Positions 5,347-9,516 of a stretch of 9,516 nucleotides of DNA are shown in pieces (the stretch's first letter is position 1; the number at the start of each line of letters is the position of its first letter). The stretch comes from Candidatus Tayloriibacteriota bacterium (GTDB taxonomy: Bacteria > Patescibacteriota > Minisyncoccia > Phycocordibacterales > JAKAEA01): NCBI GenBank assembly GCA_029288535.1, contig JARIGY010000015.1, positions 1 to 9,516 on the forward strand, read 5' to 3'. The translations under genes and the position numbers were made by a program. The notes beneath the pieces were generated by a model. It did no database searches and was not told the DNA's origin. It saw nothing but the letters and a program-made list of their open reading frames with translations.

Positions 5347-5793
5347 TTACTGTTCGCCAACCTCGACAATGAGTTGATACTCACCGCCGCCGCCACAACC
5401 AAAGGATGGTTGTTTCGTAAAAAGCTTCGTGACATTCAACCTGACTTCTTTTCCCATCGCCACGGTCAAAGTGATGTGTCCCTCGAACGGCGCCACACGA
5501 CGATCGTTTGGCGCGATGTCTGCCTGTTCTTCGAGCAGCATCCGGATTTTCTTCACGAGATCTCGATCATACAACTTCTGAGGGAAAGCATCCCTGCTCG
5601 TGTACACCGTCACAGCCTTCTGTTCATCATTGACGAGATAGTCGCTCAGGATGACGACCTTCTCCGCACGACCCAAAGCCAACATCCAAAGATACCTCGA
5701 CACAAGAACATTGACGAAACTTTGAACACTCGCTGCAGGCTCAAGCAAGGCCGCTTCCAAAAAAGTGCCGCTGTCTGTCATTGAATTGTCCAT
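5347..5793 (-). CDS. Unknown protein, 148 residues, with glycine run near the C-terminus
   Basis: Not recognised. The frame extends to 5835, but the ATG at 5793 has a strong GGAGG six bases upstream and the extension would cross the promoter; the product then begins MDNSMTDSGTFLEAALLEPA. Predicted helices cover about residues 8-45 (SVQSFVNVLVSRYLWMLALG). A beta-rich stretch follows (EKVVILSDYLV, AVTVYT), then a helix (LVKKIRMLLEEQADI) and a C-terminal beta section with HITLTVAMGKEVRLNV and a GCGGGGEYQLIVEV end. The alternation suggests a compact alpha/beta domain. No membrane helix or known active-site motif is seen. It is a single-gene unit at the right edge of the accessory region. Confidence 0.75.
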   Translation of the reverse strand: MDNSMTDSGTFLEAALLEPAASVQSFVNVLVSRYLWMLALGRAEKVVILSDYLVNDEQKAVTVYTSRDAFPQKLYDRDLVKKIRMLLEEQADIAPNDRRVAPFEGHITLTVAMGKEVRLNVTKLFTKQPSFGCGGGGEYQLIVEVGEQ

Positions 5794-5826
5794 AGAAACC
5801 TCCGTAAGTAAAATTTGTCTGAAATT

Positions 5827-5854
5827 AGAATACAATATTGATCAAGAAAGTCAA
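5827..5854 (-). promoter_or_regulatory. Promoter of the 148-residue gene at 5347-5793
   Basis: On the minus strand TTGACT (5849-5854), a 16-base spacer and TATTCT (5827-5832). The leader of about 27 bases carries GGAGG. The -35 hexamer equals those at 214-219 and 3771-3776. Confidence 0.65.
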
Positions 5855-5860
5855 TGAGAA

Positions 5861-5900
5861 ATACTTGGAAAAGTCCAGCGGTTCGAATCTCACTTCGAGT
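5861..5900 (+). other. tRNA-like 3'-half remnant (T-loop sequence without a stem)
   Basis: GTTCGAATCTCAC at 5881-5893 carries the T-loop consensus and is identical over 13 bases to the T-arm of the tRNA-Ser at 6310-6394, but in the opposite orientation. The preceding five bases cannot pair to form a T-stem and no D-arm or acceptor stem is present, so it is not a functional tRNA. It may be a relic or chance; the adjoining gene is a GIY-YIG nuclease. Confidence 0.3.
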
Positions 5901-5947
5901 GAAGTTAAAGATGTTTTCAGCCTAGTGAGGAGAAATAGGGTCAGGAG

Positions 5948-6181
5948 CTATTTAAAATGTCTGTTCAGAAAAGCCCTGCCTGAACCTGACTTTAAATATT
6001 TCTCAAAATTGAAAGCCGTATATTTATCTTTGAATGCAAAATAAGAAATGAGTTCCAAAGGCAATCGATTTTTCGTGGCATCCACTTGTCCTAAAGTATG
6101 CCTATTTATTCTATCTTTCAAATCGTTAGTACAACCAATATAAAAACCGTCTTTGCATTTTAAATTATATACATAAAACAT
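5948..6181 (-). CDS. GIY-YIG domain nuclease, stand-alone, 77 residues
   Basis: A single GIY-YIG domain with every signature of the UvrC/YhbQ-like group: FYVYNL (2-7) and FYIG (13-16) are the two strand motifs, R24 in LKDRI is the catalytic arginine, H28 follows in the usual place, and E60 in FNFEKYLKSGSGRAFL is the metal-binding glutamate. Its length fits the minimal domain. These small proteins cut or nick DNA, perhaps in repair or as selfish elements, and are abundant in Patescibacteria. The ATG at 6181 lies six bases after an extended -10, so translation should be leaderless; the start codon is inside a 9-bp hairpin. The neighbours are a tRNA-Ser and a tRNA-like remnant. Confidence 0.92.
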   Translation of the reverse strand: MFYVYNLKCKDGFYIGCTNDLKDRINRHTLGQVDATKNRLPLELISYFAFKDKYTAFNFEKYLKSGSGRAFLNRHFK

Positions 6182-6201
6182 CTGCTTGTTATAGCAGATG
6201 T
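6178..6201 (-). promoter_or_regulatory. Hairpin containing the extended -10 and start codon of the GIY-YIG gene
   Basis: Nine-base arms, ACATCTGCT (6178-6186) and AGCAGATGT (6193-6201), enclose a 6-base loop. On the minus strand the extended -10 TGC-TATAAC (hexamer 6188-6193) sits in the hairpin and is followed by AAGCAG and the ATG, so +1 coincides with the A of the start codon. It could also act as a weak stop for the tRNA-Ser transcript, since TTTTAT follows. Confidence 0.55.
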
Positions 6202-6309
6202 ATATGAAATCTTTTTAAAGACATATCCTATCAACAGGCGACCGAAACCCGCTTTCGCTCGTTTCGGCGGACTGCGTCTCGCCGAAGCCGAGCTTCAGCG
6301 AGGCGAAGG
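6202..6309 (-). other. tRNA-Ser trailer with two GC-rich hairpins
   Basis: This gene-free stretch contains CCGAAAC/GTTTCGG (6242-6248 with 6261-6267) and an 11-bp stem CTCGCCGAAGC/GCTTCAGCGAG (6278-6288 with 6292-6302) with a 3-base loop. The one non-Watson-Crick pair of the second stem is G-U on the minus strand but C-A on the plus strand, so the fold favours the minus-strand RNA, i.e. the tRNA-Ser trailer. No T-tract follows, so it is more likely a processing or REP-like element than a terminator. Confidence 0.5.
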
Positions 6310-6394
6310 CGGAGGAGGTGAGATTCGAACTCACGGTCCCTTGCGAGACTCTTGTTTTCAAGACAAGTGCGATAGACCACTCTGCCACTCCTCC
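6310..6394 (-). tRNA. tRNA-Ser (anticodon UGA)
   Basis: On the minus strand the acceptor arms GGAGGAG and CTCCTCC pair fully, with discriminator G73. The anticodon arm is CTTGT-CTTGAAA-ACAAG, giving anticodon TGA. A long variable arm (GTCTC-GCAA-GGGAC) marks it as class II, and the T-arm is GTGAG-TTCGAAT-CTCAC. The D-stem has one A-C mismatch. The 3' CCA is not encoded (CCT follows), unlike in the tRNA-Arg of this window. Confidence 0.95.
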
Positions 6395-6415
6395 ATTGAT
6401 ATGCCAGTGGCAGTT

Positions 6416-6443
6416 ATAGTATCAGAAATGCGGGGTTTTGCAA
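6416..6443 (-). promoter_or_regulatory. Promoter of tRNA-Ser
   Basis: On the minus strand TTGCAA (6438-6443), a 16-base spacer and TACTAT (6416-6421). The -35 abuts the stop codon of the hydrolase-like gene. The predicted 5' leader of the tRNA is about 15 bases. Confidence 0.65.
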
Positions 6444-6929
6444 TTATGAGCGCAGCGCCTTATAGAGTTCGCCGCCGTAGACGACCATGAGTTTTATATC
6501 CATCGTCGCCAGAGTGAGGAACTCCGGGCTGGAAACATCGGCTTCATTTTCGTCCCCTTCCCTTACCGTCAGCGCTTTCGGCCCGCCGATCATCTTCAGG
6601 ACCGAGAAGGAATTGCCGTAATTGTTTTTCGGAATGCCGGCCACGAGCAGAGCGGGCTCCAGGCTTTTGCGGGTCAGGAGCTGCTCGCAATATTTGAGAA
6701 GCGAAAGGCAGCCGGGGTCGTGGCGGACAATGTAGGTATTTTTGGATTCGATGCCGTGCACGAGCTGGACTTCCATTACCGCTTCGGACGTATTTTTCTT
6801 CACGCTTTCAGGTAAGCTTCCCAACGAAACGCTGAAGCCGAGCTCGACCAATTTCTTTTCGAGCCAGAAAAGCCACTTCGATTCGTCGCGGTCGTGCCAA
6901 TTGTGCCGGATGAGGAGCGTGCGTTCCAT
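6444..6929 (-). CDS. RBBP9/YdeN-like alpha/beta-hydrolase fold protein, probably inactive, 161 residues
   Basis: The N-terminus, IRHNWHDRDESKWLFWLEKKLVELGFSV, follows the pattern of the RBBP9/YdeN serine hydrolases (HGxxGxxxxxWxxWL...G). In that family the nucleophile lies in GHSxG; here the matching stretch after the predicted strand (NTYIVRHDPGCLSLLKYCEQL) reads R-H-D-P-G (69-73), so the serine is replaced. No clear catalytic histidine is seen near the C-terminus. The protein is probably a non-catalytic relative, or the family call is wrong. The start at 6929 (MERTLLIRHN) is preferred over one 11 codons upstream because a good promoter places +1 three bases before it. No Shine-Dalgarno is seen. 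It is divergent from the membrane protein gene. Confidence 0.65.
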   Translation of the reverse strand: MERTLLIRHNWHDRDESKWLFWLEKKLVELGFSVSLGSLPESVKKNTSEAVMEVQLVHGIESKNTYIVRHDPGCLSLLKYCEQLLTRKSLEPALLVAGIPKNNYGNSFSVLKMIGGPKALTVREGDENEADVSSPEFLTLATMDIKLMVVYGGELYKALRS

Positions 6930-6938
6930 GATCGTTGC

Positions 6939-6966
6939 AGTATATGCCAAAGACAGATTCATGCAA
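6939..6966 (-). promoter_or_regulatory. Promoter of the hydrolase-like gene (near-leaderless)
   Basis: On the minus strand TTGCAT (6961-6966), a 16-base spacer and TATACT (6939-6944). The predicted +1 at 6932 leaves a 3-base leader before the ATG. Confidence 0.65.
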
Positions 6967-6970
6967 CATA

Positions 6971-6979
6971 TGGTAAACT
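6971..6979 (+). promoter_or_regulatory. Extended -10 of the two-helix membrane protein gene
   Basis: TGG-TAAACT with the hexamer at 6974-6979 puts +1 at 6986, two bases before the ATG at 6988. No good -35 is seen. It nearly touches the divergent promoter at 6939-6966. Confidence 0.4.
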
Positions 6980-6987
6980 TATCGCAT

Positions 6988-7503
6988 ATGGAGCAAGCTC
7001 ATTCTGGCCGCAAATACAAGCACCTTCCCGACGAAGACGAGGTCGTCTCGGAAAAATGGGAGACGCCGGAGTATTATTATTCTCCGAAATCAAAAGACTG
7101 GTATTGGGGCCTTGCGATAATCGCCGTCACGATCGCGATCGTCAGCTTCCTGACCGGAGACGCACTGTTCGGAGTCTTCACCCTCATCGCCGCGTTTACT
7201 CTGGCACTGTTCGCCCATCAGCCGCCGCGCGTTGTCGCTGTCGAACTGAGCGCCCGCGGTGTCGCTCTCGGAAAAACATTTTATCCGTATACCGAGCTGG
7301 AGTCCTACTGGGTCGACATCGAGGAAAATCCGAATCATCCAAAAATCCTTTTCAAATCCAAGCGGCTGCTCATGCCATATATCGCCATTCCTCTCGGCAA
7401 TATGCACCCAGACGACGTTGCCGACTACCTTATCCATTTCCTGCCGGAAGTCCACCACAAGGAGCCGCTCCTGATGCGCCTTCTGGAAGATTTTGGTTTT
7501 TAG
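6988..7503 (+). CDS. Conserved-type membrane protein with two helices and a C-terminal soluble domain, 171 residues
   Basis: The N-terminal 38 residues are acidic and soluble (HLPDEDEVVSEKWETPEYYY). Two membrane helices follow at about 39-56 (WYWGLAIIAVTIAIVSFL) and 59-77 (ALFGVFTLIAAFTLALFAH). The remainder is a soluble beta-rich domain (VVAVELSARGVALGKTFYPY, ILFKSKRLLMPYIAIPLG) ending in helices; the order helix pair, then strands containing Tyr and Trp, resembles PH-like membrane-anchored domains, but this is only a fold guess. The frame is open upstream to 6742, but that overlaps the opposite-strand gene; the ATG at 6988 is supported by an extended -10 two bases from a leaderless position. 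Function unknown. Confidence 0.8.
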   Translation: MEQAHSGRKYKHLPDEDEVVSEKWETPEYYYSPKSKDWYWGLAIIAVTIAIVSFLTGDALFGVFTLIAAFTLALFAHQPPRVVAVELSARGVALGKTFYPYTELESYWVDIEENPNHPKILFKSKRLLMPYIAIPLGNMHPDDVADYLIHFLPEVHHKEPLLMRLLEDFGF

Positions 7504-7519
7504 GAAAATGTGGTAGTGT
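7491..7519 (+). promoter_or_regulatory. Possible promoter of tRNA-Arg
   Basis: TTTTGG (7491-7496), a 17-base spacer and the extended -10 TGG-TAGTGT (hexamer 7514-7519). The predicted +1 is about two bases before the mature tRNA 5' end. It overlaps the end of the membrane protein gene. Confidence 0.4.
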
Positions 7520-7527
7520 GGATGCTC

Positions 7528-7602
7528 GTCCTTGTCGTTCAATGGATAGGACACTCCCCTGCGAAGGGAGAAATGCAGGTTCGATTCCTGCCAAGGGCAC
7601 CA
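7528..7602 (+). tRNA. tRNA-Arg (anticodon GCG), CCA encoded
   Basis: The acceptor stem GTCCTTG/CAAGGGC has one G-U pair, followed by A73 and an encoded CCA (7600-7602). The D-arm is GTTC-AATGGATA-GGAC and includes A20, an arginine identity base. The anticodon arm is CTCCC-CTGCGAA-GGGAG, giving anticodon GCG, which reads CGC. The T-arm is GCAGG-TTCGATT-CCTGC. Most bacteria use anticodon ACG (edited to ICG) for this codon box. Confidence 0.93.
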
Positions 7603-7625
7603 AGAAAAGGGAAAATAGCACAAAC

Positions 7626-7661
7626 AAAAACCGCCCTTCGATTGAACTCGGGGCGGTTTTT
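7626..7661. terminator. Bidirectional terminator between tRNA-Arg and rpsT
   Basis: AAAAACCGCCC (7626-7636) pairs with GGGCGGTTTTT (7651-7661). T-runs on both strands let it serve the plus-strand tRNA-Arg and the converging minus-strand rpsT, whose stop is 22 bases away. Confidence 0.9.
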
Positions 7662-7683
7662 GTTTGTTGTTATCTCTGAAAGT

Positions 7684-7956
7684 TTATTTCGCTTCTGAAG
7701 TTTTCTTGATGAGCTTTGAGAGGCGGGACTTCTTGCGGGATGCGGCGTTCTTTTTGATAAGGTTGGTCTTGGCCGCCTTGTCGATAGCCTGGTAGGCCTG
7801 CGAGAGGAGCTTGACCGCTTCGACGGTGTTCTTGTCGGAAACGAATTTCTTCAACTTCTTCACGGTGGAAGAGAGCGTATCCTTGCGGCGCTGGTTGAAG
7901 ACGCGCTTCTTCTTGGATACCCTGAGGGCTTTTTTAGCTGATGATGTGATAGGCAT
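7684..7956 (-). CDS. rpsT: 30S ribosomal protein S20, 90 residues
   Basis: A short, very basic protein (MPITSSAKKALRVSKKKRVF) with the S20 pattern: a Lys/Arg-rich N-terminal helix, NQRRKDTLSSTVKKLKKFV, the AVKLLSQAYQAIDKAAKTNLIKKNAASRKKSRLSK helix pair and a basic tail. S20 binds 16S rRNA in the small subunit body. Its length is typical. A longer frame reaches upstream through the repeat at 8001-8034 but is rejected: the promoter at 7965-7993 puts +1 two bases before the ATG at 7956, so the mRNA is nearly leaderless. The usual S20 start (xxxxSAKKxxRxSxKRRxxN) agrees. The gene is divergent from ruvA. Confidence 0.96.
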   Translation of the reverse strand: MPITSSAKKALRVSKKKRVFNQRRKDTLSSTVKKLKKFVSDKNTVEAVKLLSQAYQAIDKAAKTNLIKKNAASRKKSRLSKLIKKTSEAK

Positions 7957-7964
7957 ATGCGGAG

Positions 7965-7993
7965 ATAGTACAGTACTTATAGGAAAAAGGCAA
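7965..7993 (-). promoter_or_regulatory. Promoter of rpsT (near-leaderless)
   Basis: On the minus strand TTGCCT (7988-7993), a 17-base spacer and TACTAT (7965-7970). The predicted +1 at 7958 leaves a 2-base leader. Confidence 0.75.
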
Positions 7994-8000
7994 GGATTTG

Positions 8001-8034
8001 CTCCTTCTCCCGTGAGGAGAGGGTTGGGGTGAGG
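8001..8034. repeat. REP-like GC-rich repeat between rpsT and ruvA
   Basis: CCTTCTCC (8003-8010) and GGAGAGGG (8016-8023) form a stem with one G-U pair around CGTGA, followed by TTGGGGTGAGG. This hairpin plus GGGTTGGGGTGAGG tail is the pattern of a dispersed repeat found in many bacteria; read in one frame on the minus strand it gives the telltale PHPNPLLTGEG peptide. It supplies the DNA just upstream of the ruvA -10. Confidence 0.65.
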
Positions 8035-8040
8035 TCGATA

Positions 8041-8049
8041 TGTTATAGT
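8041..8049 (+). promoter_or_regulatory. Extended -10 of ruvA (leaderless)
   Basis: TGT-TATAGT with the hexamer at 8044-8049 places +1 exactly on the A of the ATG at 8056. A poor -35 is expected with an extended -10; TTGGGG (8024-8029) has only a 14-base spacer. Confidence 0.6.
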
Positions 8050-8055
8050 ATCCAC

Positions 8056-8631
8056 ATGATTTCCCAGCTTTTCGGCACCATAATCCACAAAGACGAGCGG
8101 TATATGGTCCTCGACGTGAACGGCGTGGGCTACAAAGTCTTCGCCTCGGGCGACACCATAGACAAATCCCCTGTCACCGAGCCGATCCGGATCTGGACCC
8201 ACATGGTAGTGCGCGAAGACGCATTGGACCTGTACGGCTTCCCTTCCAAAGAGGATATCGAGTTTTTTGAGATGCTCATCGGCATTTCGGGCATCGGCCC
8301 GAAGAGTGCGCTTTCTATTTTAAATCTAGCTACTATCCCAACCCTCAAAAAAGCCATCGCGACTGCCGACTCCGGCTACCTGACCAAAGTCTCCGGCATC
8401 GGCAAAAAGAATGCCGAGAAGATAGTGCTCGAACTCAAAGACAAGCTTGTTTTCACAACCGAAGAAGACGGCAGCGCTTCACGATCCTACGAAGGCGACA
8501 GTTTGGAAGCGCTCAAAGCCCTCGGCTACAACGAACGCGAAGCCCGCGACGCTCTCAAAAAAGTCCCAAAAGAAATCACCGATACAAGCGAATGCGTGAA
8601 GCAGGCGCTGAAGATCTTGTCGAAAAATTAA
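8056..8631 (+). CDS. ruvA: Holliday junction branch migration protein RuvA, 191 residues
   Basis: RuvA tetramers bind four-way DNA junctions and load the RuvB helicase motors. All three domains are visible: an N-terminal OB-fold (MISQLFGTII to about 62, with VNGVGYKVFA), two helix-hairpin-helix motifs (GISGIGPKSA, 76-85; VSGIGKKNAEKI, 112-123), and a C-terminal RuvB-binding domain (DSLEALKALGYNEREARDAL, from about 148). Length is normal for the family. The start at 8056 is chosen because MISQLFG matches the family N-terminus and follows the extended -10 at a leaderless distance; the frame is open nine codons further upstream. It is six bases upstream of the Mur ligase gene, suggesting one transcript. 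No ruvB or ruvC lies in the window. Confidence 0.97.
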   Translation: MISQLFGTIIHKDERYMVLDVNGVGYKVFASGDTIDKSPVTEPIRIWTHMVVREDALDLYGFPSKEDIEFFEMLIGISGIGPKSALSILNLATIPTLKKAIATADSGYLTKVSGIGKKNAEKIVLELKDKLVFTTEEDGSASRSYEGDSLEALKALGYNEREARDALKKVPKEITDTSECVKQALKILSKN

Positions 8632-8637
8632 GACCAT

Positions 8638-9516
8638 ATGGATACCATCCTTCGCACCATCAAGAAAATCATTCCGAAAAAGCTTTTCATGAGCCTTCAG
8701 CCTGCGTATCACTATACTGCGGCATATGTGAGCGCGATCTATTATCGCCACCCTTCCCGCTCTATTAATGTGATATTTATCACTGGAACCAAAGGCAAAT
8801 CTTCCACAACCGAAATCCTGAACGCGATCCTCGAAGGCGCAGGCAAAAAAACAGCAGTTGCAGGCACTATCCGCTTCAAAGTCGGCGATGTTTCAAGGCC
8901 CAACAAATATAAGATGAGCGTACCGGGCCGCGGCTTTGTCCAGAAGTTTCTGCGCCAGGCAGTCGACGCCGGCTGCGAGTACGCAATTCTCGAGATGACA
9001 TCCGAAGCGGCACGGCAGCACCGCCATCGGTTCATCGATGTGAACGCGCTCATCTTTTTGAACATCTCTCCCGAACACATCGAGTCGCACGGCGGATACG
9101 ACAAATATCTGGCTGCCAAACTTTTGCTGGTCCATGCCCTCGAAAAATCTCCGAAGCGGCCGCGAATCCTTGTCGTCAATACCGACGACTTGGAGCACAG
9201 CAAATTTTATGCAGGTACTGCCGAAGAAAAATACGGCTTCTCGCTCAAAAGCGCAGAGCCTTATATGCTCGACCATTTCGGTTTGTACATGACGTACCAA
9301 GGGCACAGTCTGCGTTCCCACCTGCAGGGCACGTTCAATATTTCAAATATTCTGGCGGCGCTTACCTATGCTTCAAGCCAGGGCATCACTCCGGCCCAGG
9401 CCCAGGCCGGCCTGAAAAAACTTACGCAGATTTCCGGCCGGGTGCAGAAAATCACCTTGCCGGAAGAAAACATTCTTGCCAGAAAGCAGGACTTCAATGT
9501 CATCGTCGATTACGCC
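8638..9516 (+). CDS. murE: MurE-like UDP-N-acetylmuramyl-peptide ligase, 3' end outside the window (293 residues seen)
   Basis: A Mur ligase family enzyme, which joins an amino acid to the muramyl peptide precursor in peptidoglycan synthesis using ATP. Visible motifs are the P-loop FITGTKGKSSTTE (47-59), ILEMTSEAARQHR (117-129), LNISPEHIESHGGYDKYLAAK (141-161, whose last Lys sits where MurE has its carbamylated lysine), the GTFNISNILAAL motif (231-242), SGRVQKI (266-272) and VIVDYA at the edge, the start of the MurE C-terminal domain. The P-loop lies only about 50 residues from the start, whereas MurE normally has a UDP-binding N-terminal domain of about 90 residues before it. The amino acid added is unknown. 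No Shine-Dalgarno is seen; translation may be coupled to ruvA, whose stop is six bases upstream. Confidence 0.85.
   Translation, partial: MDTILRTIKKIIPKKLFMSLQPAYHYTAAYVSAIYYRHPSRSINVIFITGTKGKSSTTEILNAILEGAGKKTAVAGTIRFKVGDVSRPNKYKMSVPGRGFVQKFLRQAVDAGCEYAILEMTSEAARQHRHRFIDVNALIFLNISPEHIESHGGYDKYLAAKLLLVHALEKSPKRPRILVVNTDDLEHSKFYAGTAEEKYGFSLKSAEPYMLDHFGLYMTYQGHSLRSHLQGTFNISNILAALTYASSQGITPAQAQAGLKKLTQISGRVQKITLPEENILARKQDFNVIVDYA

Noticed and set aside
309..5793. Three unrelated-looking genes (309-755, 1793-2239, 5347-5793) are each exactly 447 bases, 148 residues.
   Set aside because: Side-by-side reading shows no shared motifs, composition or predicted fold, so the equal length is most likely chance rather than a gene family.
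5838..6044. A 68-codon plus-strand frame opposite the GIY-YIG gene.
   Set aside because: It overlaps the clear GIY-YIG domain on the other strand and has no Shine-Dalgarno or plausible promoter.
5881..6330. The 13-base identity between the tRNA-Ser T-arm and 5881-5893 could be attL/attR of an integrated element.
   Set aside because: The copies are in opposite orientation, whereas attachment sites of an integrated element are direct repeats.
7090..7623. A 177-codon minus-strand frame opposite the membrane protein and tRNA-Arg.
   Set aside because: It begins antisense to the tRNA terminator region, lacks a ribosome site and gives no recognisable protein; it mirrors the real gene.
6894..7679. 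A 261-codon plus-strand frame covering the two-helix membrane protein, tRNA-Arg and the terminator.
   Set aside because: It reads through a tRNA and terminator, its protein is Arg-rich low-complexity sequence, and it is out of frame with the better supported gene at 6988-7503.
8742..9321. Two long minus-strand frames opposite the Mur ligase gene.
   Set aside because: The plus strand here encodes an unbroken set of Mur ligase motifs; the opposing frames have no promoter, ribosome site or known motif.
1..9516. A CRISPR array, complete transposon or insertion sequence.
   Set aside because: No regularly spaced repeats with unique spacers, transposase motifs or paired terminal inverted repeats with target duplications were seen on either strand.

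Overview
This window looks like chromosomal DNA of a small-genome bacterium, most likely a Candidate Phyla Radiation (Patescibacteria/Parcubacteria-type) lineage. The evidence is indirect: a 77-residue stand-alone GIY-YIG nuclease beside a tRNA, a DinD protein, a Mur ligase that seems to lack the usual N-terminal domain, very short intergenic spaces, and many genes with no leader or Shine-Dalgarno sequence beside others with strong ones. No marker here fixes the lineage.

Left part (about 1-5850): an accessory region of single genes and one small operon, nearly all on the minus strand. It holds a truncated small membrane protein, a zinc-ribbon protein overlapping an unknown 148-residue protein, a RibD-C/DHFR-like reductase, a second unknown 148-residue protein, an MFS_3-type exporter, a 68-residue unknown protein with a GTG start, and a third unknown 148-residue protein. 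The AT-rich dinD gene interrupts this series on the plus strand. Most intergenic gaps carry a stem-loop terminator, a recurring tag (GTTAGAAC on the plus strand, GTTCTAAC on the minus strand) and a fresh promoter for the next gene. In three gaps the tag is joined to the terminator by a nearly identical linker; in two others a longer promoter-bearing block of about 53 bp is repeated. The layout resembles an array of independent expression cassettes.

Middle part (about 5850-6440): a GIY-YIG nuclease gene whose start codon and -10 element lie in one hairpin, a tRNA-like remnant, a GC-rich double-hairpin segment and an intact tRNA-Ser(UGA).

Right part (about 6440-9516): housekeeping-like and more GC-rich. 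It has a degenerate RBBP9/YdeN-like hydrolase divergent from a two-helix membrane protein, tRNA-Arg with the unusual anticodon GCG, rpsT (S20) converging on that tRNA through a shared bidirectional terminator, a REP-like GC-rich repeat between divergent rpsT and ruvA promoters, ruvA, and a MurE-like ligase running off the window end.

A theme across the window is promoter placement: for seven genes the -10 hexamer lies 6-9 bases before the ATG, predicting leaderless or nearly leaderless mRNAs, often with an extended -10 (TGn). Other genes have clear Shine-Dalgarno sequences, so the genome appears to use both initiation modes.
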